A stretch of 64,000 bases of DNA from Wenyingzhuangia gilva (GTDB taxonomy: Bacteria > Bacteroidota > Bacteroidia > Flavobacteriales > Flavobacteriaceae): assembly GCF_030519655.1 (NCBI RefSeq), contig NZ_JAUMIT010000001.1, forward strand, positions 62,001-126,000, read 5' to 3'. Every line of letters starts with the position of its first letter. Position 1 is the stretch's first letter. Positions 37,532-45,405 of the stretch are shown in pieces. The notes beneath the pieces are model-generated. The model saw only the letters and a list, made by a program, of their open reading frames with translations. It was not told where the DNA came from and did no database searches. The position numbers and the translations under genes were made by a program.

Positions 37532-38926
37532 TTACAAACCAGCAATTACTTTAATTTCATAAATAGCTCTTAAAGCCAAAGCATCTGCTGTTTCTTGAGA
37601 ACCACTTTCTGTATAAATTCTAATAATCGGTTCTGTATTCGATTTTCTTAAATGTAACCACTCATCAGCAAAATCAACTTTTACTCCGTCTATGGTATTC
37701 ACTTCCTCATTTTTGTATTTCTCTGCCATTTGTTCTAAAATAGCATCTACATCTAAAGTTGGAGTCAACTCAATTTTATTCTTACTCATATAATATTCAG
37801 GGTAAGAATCTCTTAACTCTTTACAAGATTTTCCTGATTTTGCTAAATGAGATAAAAACAAAGCTACTCCTACCAATGAATCACGACCATAGTGAGAAGC
37901 TGGGTAAATAATCCCTCCATTTCCTTCTCCACCAATAACAGTATTGGTTTCTTTCATGGCAGTTACCACATTCACTTCTCCCACAGCACTTGCGGTATAA
38001 GTTCCTCCGTGTTTTACGGTAACATCTCTCAAAGCTCTAGAGGAAGACAAGTTTGAAACCGTATTTCCTCCTCCTAATTGCCCTAGTACATAATCCGCAC
38101 AAGCAACCAAAGTATATTCTTCTCCAAACATAGAACCATCTTCGCTAATTAACGCAAGTCTGTCTACATCAGGATCTACTACAATTCCAAAATCTGCTTT
38201 TTCTTCTACTACCAATTTAGATATGTCTCCTAAATGTTCTTTTAAAGGTTCTGGGTTGTGGGGAAACTGTCCGTTAGGTTCACAATATAATTTTACGCAC
38301 TCCACCCCTAACTTTTCTAACAAAGCGGGGATAAAAATCCCTCCTGTTGAATTCACTGCATCTAAAACCACTTTAAACCCTGCTTTTTTGATGGCATCAA
38401 CATCAACTAATTCTAAATTTAATACTTCATTGATGTGTTTTTCAACATAAGAGTTGTCTTCCTTATAAGTTCCTAAATCATCAACCTCAGCAAATGTATA
38501 AGCGTCTTTTTCAGCAAAGTCTAAAATTTCTAATCCATCTGCTCCGTTTAAAAATTCCCCTTTTTCGTTTAATAATTTTAATGCATTCCACTGTTTTGGA
38601 TTGTGTGATGCGGTTAAAATAATTCCTCCATGTGCTTTTTCTAAAGGAACGGATACTTCTACCGTTGGCGTGGTAGACAAACCTAAATCAATTACATTGA
38701 TTCCCAAACCAATTAAAGTATTGGTAACCAAACTACTGATCATTGCTCCTGAAATACGAGCATCTCTACCCACCACAACATTGATTTCTTTGGCTTCTTT
38801 ATTTCTTGCTTTGATCCAAGTTCCATAGGCAGCTGCAAATTTTACAGCATCTAAAGGCGTTAAATTATCGCCAACATTTCCTCCAATGGTTCCGCGTATT
38901 CCTGATATTGATTTGATTAACGACAT
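37532..38926 (-). CDS. glmM: Phosphoglucosamine mutase
   Basis: The enzyme converts glucosamine-6-phosphate to glucosamine-1-phosphate for UDP-GlcNAc. The 464-residue alpha-phosphohexomutase has the active serine S107 in LTASHNPKQWN and the metal loop DPDVDRLAL near 247-255. The sugar-binding loop is GGEGNGG, and the phosphate-binding RKSNTEPIIRIY lies near 431. The NTEPI form and the Bacteroidota context favour GlmM, but phosphomannomutase or phosphoglucomutase activity cannot be excluded. It follows lptG by 27 bases. Confidence 0.88.
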   Translation of the reverse strand: MSLIKSISGIRGTIGGNVGDNLTPLDAVKFAAAYGTWIKARNKEAKEINVVVGRDARISGAMISSLVTNTLIGLGINVIDLGLSTTPTVEVSVPLEKAHGGIILTASHNPKQWNALKLLNEKGEFLNGADGLEILDFAEKDAYTFAEVDDLGTYKEDNSYVEKHINEVLNLELVDVDAIKKAGFKVVLDAVNSTGGIFIPALLEKLGVECVKLYCEPNGQFPHNPEPLKEHLGDISKLVVEEKADFGIVVDPDVDRLALISEDGSMFGEEYTLVACADYVLGQLGGGNTVSNLSSSRALRDVTVKHGGTYTASAVGEVNVVTAMKETNTVIGGEGNGGIIYPASHYGRDSLVGVALFLSHLAKSGKSCKELRDSYPEYYMSKNKIELTPTLDVDAILEQMAEKYKNEEVNTIDGVKVDFADEWLHLRKSNTEPIIRIYTESGSQETADALALRAIYEIKVIAGL

Positions 38927-38953
38927 GTTAAATTAAGTTTTAAATAGAATTCT

Positions 38954-40045
38954 TTATCCTTGTTTTTTTTCTCTTAAGTATAGATATATTGCGATGGCTG
39001 AAAATATAATATTGGGCAACCAAGCCATCAACAAAGAATTTGAATTAGGAGCAGACCCCAACACCACCGCTACTTTCATAAAAAAGACGTACATAAACAT
39101 CATTCCAATTCCCAATGCTAAGTTGATTCCTGTCCCTCCACGTTTTTTTCTTGAAGATAAAGAAACTGCAATTAACGTTAAGATATATGCTGAAACGGGT
39201 AAACTTGTACGTTGATACAATTCTACGTAATAGGCATTTAAATTCTTTACTCCTCTCCTTTCAGATTTATCAATAAACTCTGATAATTTATCAGAAGTCA
39301 TCTCCATAGATTTTGATCCTGAAACTATTAAATCATCTGGGGTAAAATCTAAAACCATTGTTTTTTTCTTACCACTCGCAATAGAATCCTTATCATCATG
39401 TATAAACCTTTCCGTAAAGTTAGTCAACAAGAAATTACCTTTTTCTTTATCCCAAGCTATGTTTTCTGCTACAACTCTATGTTTTATTTTAATCCCATCA
39501 AACTCTGCATAAGAAAAATCATATCCTTTGCGGTTTAATAAACTAAATTTTTTGATAAAGATTTTAGCACTATCATTTAATTGAAGATTAAAGTTTTGAA
39601 CAAACGATCTGTTCTCTGTTCGGCTAAAAATATATTCTTGTTCAAAAGCATACTTTATTTCATTTCCTTTAGGCACTACAAAATGATTCATTCCTAAAGC
39701 AACCAATGCTAAAATAGTAGCTCCAATAAAATAAGGTCTTAAAAATCTGGTAAAAGAAATGTTAGCACTACTAATGGCAATAACCTCCGTATTACTTGCC
39801 AGTTTAGAGGTAAACATAATACAAGCTATGAATGTTGCTAAGGGTAAAAATGTATTGGCATAATACATAATAAAGTTTAGATAATAATCTTTAAGAATAT
39901 GGATAAGTGTTAAATCATCATGTCTTAAAAATTTATCTACTTTTTCAGATACATCAATTACCACCGCAATGGGTATCAATATAAACAGCGTAAAAAACAC
40001 TGATTTTAAATATCTAAATAATATGTATTTGTCTAATATTTTCAA
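38954..40045 (-). CDS. LptF/LptG family lipopolysaccharide export permease
   Basis: The 363-residue inner-membrane protein belongs to the YjgP/YjgQ family that extracts lipopolysaccharide for transport across the periplasm. Membrane segments lie near residues 10-33, 55-78 and 100-120, with three more after residue 275. A periplasmic jellyroll-like domain lies between. The start is a TTG at 40045, 2 bases after the tgt stop, which implies translational coupling; MKILDKYILFRYLK is the expected N-terminus. Whether it plays the LptF or LptG role cannot be decided here. Confidence 0.92.
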   Translation of the reverse strand: MKILDKYILFRYLKSVFFTLFILIPIAVVIDVSEKVDKFLRHDDLTLIHILKDYYLNFIMYYANTFLPLATFIACIMFTSKLASNTEVIAISSANISFTRFLRPYFIGATILALVALGMNHFVVPKGNEIKYAFEQEYIFSRTENRSFVQNFNLQLNDSAKIFIKKFSLLNRKGYDFSYAEFDGIKIKHRVVAENIAWDKEKGNFLLTNFTERFIHDDKDSIASGKKKTMVLDFTPDDLIVSGSKSMEMTSDKLSEFIDKSERRGVKNLNAYYVELYQRTSLPVSAYILTLIAVSLSSRKKRGGTGINLALGIGMMFMYVFFMKVAVVLGSAPNSNSLLMAWLPNIIFSAIAIYLYLREKKQG

Positions 40046-40047
40046 GC

Positions 40048-41178
40048 CTATAATCTATTATCCATTTGCTTTACCATTTTGTCTTTCCATTCTCTAAAAT
40101 CACCTGCAATAATATGTTTTCGGGCTTCTCTTACCAACCACATATAAAACCCTAAGTTATGTATGGTAGCAATTTGCTTGCCTAAAAATTCGTTAGACAC
40201 AAATAAGTGACGTAAATATGCTTTTGAGTACTCTGTATCTACCCAAGTAATCCCCGCAGGATCTACTGGAGAAAAATCATTTTCCCATTTTTTATTTTTG
40301 ATGTTGATGTGTCCTTCAGACGTAAACAACATTCCGTTACGTGCATTACGGGTGGGCATTACACAATCAAACATATCCACTCCTAAAGCGATGTTTTCTA
40401 AAATATTGATAGGGGTTCCTACCCCCATTAAATATCTTGGTTTGTCCTCTGGTAAAATACTACACACCACATCTGTCATGGCATACATTTCCTCTGCTGG
40501 CTCCCCTACCGACAATCCACCAATCGCATTTCCTTCTGCACCTGCATTGGCAATATATTCTGCCGATTGTTTTCTTAAATCTGTATAAGTACTCCCTTGC
40601 ACAATTGGGAAAAATGTTTGAGCATAATCATAACGGTAAGGCACTTTTTCTAGGTGATTGATACATCTATTCAACCATCTATGTGTCATATGCATAGAAC
40701 GTTTAGCATAATTATAATCACAAGGATAAGGTGTACATTCATCAAAAGCCATAATGATGTCTGCTCCAATTTTACGTTGGATTTCCATGACATTTTCTGG
40801 TGAAAAGAAATGATAAGAACCATCTATATGACTCTTAAACTTTACGCCTTCTTCTTTAATTTTTCTACGTCCAGACAAAGAATATACTTGATACCCTCCT
40901 GAATCTGTTAAAATAGGACGATCCCAATTCATAAATTTATGCAAACCACCTGCAGCCTCTAACACATCAGTTTTAGGACGTAAATACAAGTGATAGGTAT
41001 TTCCTAAAATAATATCAGGATTGATGTCTTCTTTTAACTCACGTTGGTGTACCCCTTTTACTGTACCCATGGTACCTACAGGCATAAATATAGGCGTTTC
41101 TATAACTCCGTGATCGGTTGTTAGTTCTCCTGCTCTCGCTTTACTTTGCGGATCTAATGCTTCTATCTTAAATTTCAT
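40048..41178 (-). CDS. tgt: Queuine tRNA-ribosyltransferase
   Basis: Tgt exchanges guanine 34 of GU(N) tRNAs for preQ1 during queuosine synthesis. Starting at the internal ATG (41178) gives 376 residues beginning MKFKIEALDPQSKARAG, the expected N-terminus. An upstream start would add 19 residues without family support. Catalytic motifs are intact: TDSGGYQVYSLSG (D92) and DMFDCVMPTRNARNG (about 268-282). The usual zinc Cys-X-Cys-X2-Cys is replaced by Gly 309, Thr 311 and Asp 314, while His 340 remains. It heads the tgt-lptG-glmM-2H operon. Confidence 0.95.
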   Translation of the reverse strand: MKFKIEALDPQSKARAGELTTDHGVIETPIFMPVGTMGTVKGVHQRELKEDINPDIILGNTYHLYLRPKTDVLEAAGGLHKFMNWDRPILTDSGGYQVYSLSGRRKIKEEGVKFKSHIDGSYHFFSPENVMEIQRKIGADIIMAFDECTPYPCDYNYAKRSMHMTHRWLNRCINHLEKVPYRYDYAQTFFPIVQGSTYTDLRKQSAEYIANAGAEGNAIGGLSVGEPAEEMYAMTDVVCSILPEDKPRYLMGVGTPINILENIALGVDMFDCVMPTRNARNGMLFTSEGHINIKNKKWENDFSPVDPAGITWVDTEYSKAYLRHLFVSNEFLGKQIATIHNLGFYMWLVREARKHIIAGDFREWKDKMVKQMDNRL

Positions 41179-41356
41179 AGCGACAAAAATAACACTTTGG
41201 AATGAACAACGGTTTAAAGAAAAGAAAAATAACAATAGACAGGGAAATATTTATAAAACAATCATACAAAATTGTTATGTAATTAAATATTAACCACCAT
41301 ATAAATTGCTCTATATCAATATTTAACTATATTTATTCAAAAAAAATTAAATTACT

Positions 41357-41866
41357 ATGAAAAAAATATTTACTTTATTCATAACAACATGCTCTTTAAT
41401 TTTTCTAATATGCTGTTCTTCTAAAAAAAACTCGGAAACCGATAATACTCATATTATAGAATCTAAATCTATGGTTGGTTTTTGGAGACAAACAGGAGTT
41501 ACTTCTAACGGTAAAACTTATGATAGATTAACTAGTAATTATAAAATGATTAATGATGATGGTAGTTACTTTACATTTATTACATGGCCCAAAAACACAA
41601 GCATTGGTCATTATGGTTCATATGAAATAACATCTGATAGTACTTTAACGGAGCATATTGTTCTTCATATGAATCCTGAATTAAATGGGACAGATCAATA
41701 TACTAGGTTTAAACTAATTGATAAAGATACTTTAATAATGGATTGGAGTTTAGATAACGAAAGATGGGTATGTGAAAAATGGACTCGTATACCAATAACT
41801 AAAACACACGAAGGGATGGTATTAGTAAAGCGAGGAACTCAAAAAAAAACAGAAATATTAGACTAA
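41357..41866 (+). CDS. DUF4488-like lipoprotein (copy 1)
   Basis: The 169-residue lipoprotein (signal with ICCSS lipobox near residue 20) has a small beta-barrel-like domain with MVGFWRQTGVTSNGK near 38-52 and GSYFTF. YGSYEITSDSTLTEHIV and CEKWTRIP follow. The pattern resembles DUF4488 and lipocalin-like exported proteins of Bacteroidota. A clear paralogue lies at 42247-42702, so this arose by tandem duplication around the zinc-ribbon gene. Function unknown. Confidence 0.7.
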   Translation: MKKIFTLFITTCSLIFLICCSSKKNSETDNTHIIESKSMVGFWRQTGVTSNGKTYDRLTSNYKMINDDGSYFTFITWPKNTSIGHYGSYEITSDSTLTEHIVLHMNPELNGTDQYTRFKLIDKDTLIMDWSLDNERWVCEKWTRIPITKTHEGMVLVKRGTQKKTEILD

Positions 41867-41908
41867 ATATTTTATGATTTTATAGTAACACATTGTATTT
41901 AATTAAAA

Positions 41909-42211
41909 ATGAAAAATTGTCCAAAATGTAAATCCGAAGTTGATGATCACTTTGAGTTATGTTGGAATTGTAATTATAGCTTTTTTGATAAAAGGGTATT
42001 AGAATTACACGAACTAACAAAAGTAGAAACTGAAAAAGAAATTGATTGTTTAAGATGTAAAATCCCCATGAAATACTCTGGAGAATTTAAATTTCACGAA
42101 GGAAGTCGTGCAGGAATTTTTGGAAGTGTGTTTGAAATTTTTCAAAACAGAGAATCTTTTGATTTATATCATTGTCCAAAATGCCGAAAAGTAGAGTTTT
42201 TTATTCCTTAA
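41909..42211 (+). CDS. Small double zinc-ribbon protein
   Basis: The 100-residue cytoplasmic protein has four CxxC knuckles: CPKC (4-7) and CWNC (18-21), then CLRC (48-51) and CPKC (about 89-92). Each pair could hold one zinc ion. The middle holds HEGSRAGIFGSVFEIFQN. Similar small proteins are annotated only as zinc-ribbon. It lies between the two DUF4488-like genes, on the same strand, with gaps of about 35-45 bases. No function can be named. Confidence 0.75.
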   Translation: MKNCPKCKSEVDDHFELCWNCNYSFFDKRVLELHELTKVETEKEIDCLRCKIPMKYSGEFKFHEGSRAGIFGSVFEIFQNRESFDLYHCPKCRKVEFFIP

Positions 42212-42246
42212 AAAATTAATTATTACATCCTTAAACTACCATATCT

Positions 42247-42702
42247 ATGAAAAAAATCTTTATTTTATTTATCACAACATGTTCAATACTAACTATAATA
42301 AGTTGTTCTTCATATAAAAAAATACAACCCCAAAAAACACATTTACCAGTATCTAAATCTCTTGTTGGTATTTGGAGACAAACATTACCATTCATTAAGG
42401 ATGGTAAAAAAATAGATCTATTAACTACTCATTACAAATCAATTAATACTGACGGTACATACTATACTTTTAATACAGGAAAAAATGGAAGTATAAAAAT
42501 TATACAATATGGTTCATACGAAATAACATCTGACAACACTTATATTGAACATATTATAACTAATTCTTTAGTCCCAACAATGAGTAATCAAGATTCATTT
42601 ATAAATTTTAAATTAGTTGATAAAAACACCTTAATGATTAATTGGAAATTAAATGACCAAAGAGGAGGTAATGAAAAATGGACTCGTGTCCCTTTCTATT
42701 AA
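42247..42702 (+). CDS. DUF4488-like lipoprotein (copy 2)
   Basis: The 151-residue lipoprotein has the same signal (MKKIFILFITTCSILTIISCSS) and domain as copy 1. SLVGIWRQTLPFIKDGKK, GTYYTF, YGSYEITSD and NEKWTRVP align one for one with it. It lacks the roughly 15-residue C-terminal tail of copy 1. The two copies have diverged at many positions, so the duplication is not recent. Function unknown. Confidence 0.7.
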   Translation: MKKIFILFITTCSILTIISCSSYKKIQPQKTHLPVSKSLVGIWRQTLPFIKDGKKIDLLTTHYKSINTDGTYYTFNTGKNGSIKIIQYGSYEITSDNTYIEHIITNSLVPTMSNQDSFINFKLVDKNTLMINWKLNDQRGGNEKWTRVPFY

Positions 42703-42852
42703 GAATTAAAAGATACTCTTTAGTTAAAACGAAAGAACATATACCTAATATATTAGTAAAACAATTACATTCAACCAAAAAAGAAAAAAGAATATTAAAT
42801 TTTTAGTTAACTTTATAAATAAGTTTATTAAACCAATAACTCTTTAAAGTAA

Positions 42853-43227
42853 ATGAAATTAGGTGCATTCTCAATCAGTCTAAACGTAAAAGATATTGAA
42901 CTTTCTAAACAGTTTTATGAAAAACTAGGTTTTCAAGTTTTTGCAGGTGATGCTGGTCAAAATTACTTAATTATGAAAAACGAATCGACTATTATTGGTT
43001 TGTTTCAAGGAATGTTTGATAAAAATATTTTAACCTTTAATCCAGGCTGGGATAGCAATGCCAATACCCTAGAAAACTTTAATGATATTAGGGAAATACA
43101 ACAGCATTTAAAAGATAACAATGTAGCGTTAACCCAAGAAACAAATCCAGAACAGAAAGGGCCTGCCAACATTACACTTATAGATCCTGATGGAAATGCC
43201 ATTTTAATTGATCAACATATTTCATAA
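42853..43227 (+). CDS. VOC (glyoxalase-fold) family protein
   Basis: The 124-residue protein contains the vicinal-oxygen-chelate fold signature: FSISLNVKDIELSKQFYEKLGFQVF near residues 5-25, LIMKNESTIIGLFQG near 38, and the closing strand NITLIDPDGNAILIDQH near 106-122. Members bind metal and act as glyoxalases, dioxygenases or resistance proteins. The specific substrate is unknown. It is followed after 2 bases by a tiny reading frame and then a broken DUF4260 gene. Confidence 0.85.
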   Translation: MKLGAFSISLNVKDIELSKQFYEKLGFQVFAGDAGQNYLIMKNESTIIGLFQGMFDKNILTFNPGWDSNANTLENFNDIREIQQHLKDNNVALTQETNPEQKGPANITLIDPDGNAILIDQHIS

Positions 43228-43229
43228 AA

Positions 43230-43328
43230 ATGTTTAGACTAAAACCACAACTGTGGCTGTTTATTATAGGATTTTTTGTTTCTATCTTTACTCCAGAACA
43301 AGAGAAAATAAAATTAAAAGACCAATAA
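43230..43328 (+). CDS. Possible 32-residue membrane peptide
   Basis: ATG at 43230 opens a 32-residue frame (RLKPQLWLFIIGFFVSIFTP, then a charged tail) with one hydrophobic segment. It starts 2 bases after the VOC gene stop and ends 16 bases before the DUF4260 remnant. It could be a real small membrane protein or chance. There is no homology I can name. Confidence 0.3.
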   Translation: MFRLKPQLWLFIIGFFVSIFTPEQEKIKLKDQ

Positions 43329-43344
43329 TTTTAAGCTCAAAAAA

Positions 43345-43698
43345 ATGAAGCAGCTCATAAAAATCGAAGAACTTGCTCAATTTTTATTGTCCATTGTTTT
43401 GTTTAGTCAACTAGACATTTCTTGGTGGGTATTTCCTGCCTGTTTGTTACTACCAGATTTTTCTATGCTAGGTTATGTAGTTAACAACAAAATAGGAGCT
43501 TGGAGTTAAAATCTTTTTCACCATAAATTGTTAGGAATTATTTTTTATGTCATTGGTGTTTTTATTCAAAACGAAACAATAATGCTAATAGGAATTATTC
43601 TTTTTGGACATTCGGCTATGGACAGAATTTTTGGTTATGGATTAAAATATAAAGATGATTTTAAATACACTCATTTAGGAAAAATCGGAAAAGAATAA
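43345..43698 (+). pseudogene. DUF4260 family gene broken by an in-frame stop
   Basis: A single frame from the ATG at 43345 to the TAA at 43698 reads through one internal TAA (43507-43509). Upstream it gives KQLIKIEELAQFLLSIVLFS and LPDFSMLGYVVNNKIGAW. Downstream it gives HHKLLGIIFYVIGV, FGHSAMDRIFGYGLKYKDDF and THLGKIGKE. Together they form a 117-residue DUF4260-type membrane protein of normal length. The stop falls where the family normally has a Tyr-Asn (YN..HH) motif, so a one-base change (TAC/TAT to TAA) explains it. A sequencing error is the alternative. Confidence 0.8.
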
Positions 43699-43710
43699 GC
43701 TTATTATTTA

Positions 43711-44571
43711 TTACTGAATATCTAAAAACAGTCCCCCACTATAAGATGGTTTTGCATAAATAATTCTACCCGAAACTGCACTTGTGTAATTTAGAGACAC
43801 TCCTAGTTTTGAAGTAATATAATAAGCTACTTCTGCCCCAACGCTTACATACTCTATATTGTTCGCAAAAATACTTCCTTGAGAGTTTTGAGCAGAAAGG
43901 GTTCCGTTTTTAAATGAATTGACACTATTTAGCCTAGCCAACACCCATAACTTATTCCCTAATTTTATCCCAGATTCTATTCCGTAATGAAACTCATCAG
44001 AAAAACCTTGAGTTCTATTGTTAATTCCTATATAGGTTTTGGCATAAGCAGGTTTAGAGAACAATTGATAAGAAGTTCCGGCATCTACAGTAATCAACTG
44101 ATTAAATTCTCCATCACCTGTTTGAAAACTACCATCACTTCCTGCTTTGTTTTTTCCTGTTGGCAAACCTAGTTTTAAAGTGGTTGATAAGGCAAAATGG
44201 TTCTTTTTTATCAAACCATATCTTAATCCAACATCAATATCTCCAATGGCATTTACAGCTTCTCCTGCTTGTAATACATTTCCGTTAGTACCCGAAATTT
44301 GAGCATTTTGATAAATCCTTGTCAAAAAAGGAACATAAGTAATAAAATCTAGTTTATTAGAAATGCCATATTCTCCATAAAAACTTAATGTAAAATTACC
44401 TCTTGTAGCATTGGGGTCTATTTCTCCTGTATTGGTATAATGTTGATTTGCCACCAAAGACCATGCAGATATTTTATAATATCCATTTCCTTTTCCTTTG
44501 TTCCATTGCGCATCACTTTGTTGAAAGAAAAACAAAACACATATGATGATAACTAATTGTAAATGTTTTAT
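43711..44571 (-). CDS. Outer-membrane beta-barrel protein with unusual start
   Basis: The beta-barrel has alternating strands such as GNFTLSFYGEYGISNKLDFITYVPF and IGDIDVGLRYGLIKKNHFALSTTLKLGLPTG, and resembles porin-like 'transporter' proteins of Bacteroidota. The first conventional start is TTG at 44535, inside the signal peptide. Reading upstream in frame gives a full signal peptide (KHLQLVIIICVLFFFQQSDAQ). Before the in-frame stop at 44580-44578 there is no ATG, GTG or TTG to start it; only ATA at 44571-44569 fits. I therefore extend to 44571. It is co-oriented with the BIG2-DM13 gene, whose stop is 6 bases upstream of that ATA. Confidence 0.75.
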   Translation of the reverse strand: MKHLQLVIIICVLFFFQQSDAQWNKGKGNGYYKISAWSLVANQHYTNTGEIDPNATRGNFTLSFYGEYGISNKLDFITYVPFLTRIYQNAQISGTNGNVLQAGEAVNAIGDIDVGLRYGLIKKNHFALSTTLKLGLPTGKNKAGSDGSFQTGDGEFNQLITVDAGTSYQLFSKPAYAKTYIGINNRTQGFSDEFHYGIESGIKLGNKLWVLARLNSVNSFKNGTLSAQNSQGSIFANNIEYVSVGAEVAYYITSKLGVSLNYTSAVSGRIIYAKPSYSGGLFLDIQ

Positions 44572-44577
44572 GAAATT

Positions 44578-45285
44578 TTATTTATCTGTGATGGTTGCTT
44601 TACCTACAAGAATTGAAAAAGGTCTACACCATTGTACCAAATATTGATAATCATTAATGCCTACTCCATCTAAGATATAGGTAAATGCTCCTTTGTAATG
44701 AGTTCCATCAACATCATCATATGCATCAATTTGCAATGCGTTTGCTAAAGAATTTGGATTGTTCGTTAAAAACAAAGCAAATCCAGGCAAACTTTCATCT
44801 GCTACATAATTATCATCAAGTATTATTTGTATTCCGTTTGTTGTTTTACTGATTTCAAAATCACCCGCAGCAACATAAGAAGCTGTAGGAGCTATAGTTC
44901 CTTTTTTGGTGTTTTCTGATGGCATCACAACCACTCCATCTTTCACCACCATAATAATTTCACTATCCGTTAACTCCCCAGAACTTCCCGTTGTTTTAAC
45001 AGTAATGGTTGCCGTTCCTTCGGCTAAGGCAGTAATATTGGTCGTAAGGGCATCAATAAACAATACATTAGAATTTGAAGTTTCCCAAACAATGTTTTTA
45101 TTTTCTTTCTCCCCAACATTATTAAAATAAGAAGCTTGTAATTTTACAACATCTCCTACTTTTAAAGTATTCACGCTACTAATAATTCTTAGTTCTTCTG
45201 GTACGGCATCATCTACAATATCTTCTTGAATACAAGAATTTAATCCTACAAAAAGTAAAAGAAACACTAGTTTTAAAAGTTTCAT
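44578..45285 (-). CDS. BIG2-DM13 lipoprotein
   Basis: The 235-residue lipoprotein (LFVGLNSCIQ lipobox, Cys 18) has a BIG2 Ig-like domain at about 32-115 (LKVGDVVKLQASYFNN, then ALAEGTATITVKTTG). The C-terminal region, about 130-235, resembles a DM13 domain: AGDFEISKTTNG, LPGFALFLTNNP, then YQYLVQWCRPFSILVGKATI with the conserved Trp-Cys. DM13 is predicted, not proven, to take part in redox or electron transfer. Its stop lies just before the outer-membrane barrel gene, so they are likely one operon. Confidence 0.82.
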   Translation of the reverse strand: MKLLKLVFLLLFVGLNSCIQEDIVDDAVPEELRIISSVNTLKVGDVVKLQASYFNNVGEKENKNIVWETSNSNVLFIDALTTNITALAEGTATITVKTTGSSGELTDSEIIMVVKDGVVVMPSENTKKGTIAPTASYVAAGDFEISKTTNGIQIILDDNYVADESLPGFALFLTNNPNSLANALQIDAYDDVDGTHYKGAFTYILDGVGINDYQYLVQWCRPFSILVGKATITDK

Positions 45286-45352
45286 GTCTATAGTTATTAG
45301 TTAGTTAAAAGTTCTGTCGACACTTAACTAACATCATTACAGGCTTCTATAG

Positions 45353-45393
45353 AAAAAGGCAGTATAGAATATTTCTATGCTGCCTTTTTTTTA
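45353..45393. terminator. Hairpin terminator after the LruC gene
   Basis: GGCAGTATAGAA pairs with TTCTATGCTGCC (one mismatch) across a 3-base loop, flanked by A- and T-runs. It lies just after the 45406 stop on the minus strand and can also stop plus-strand transcripts. Confidence 0.8.
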
Positions 45394-45405
45394 TGTTTTA
45401 TGCAC

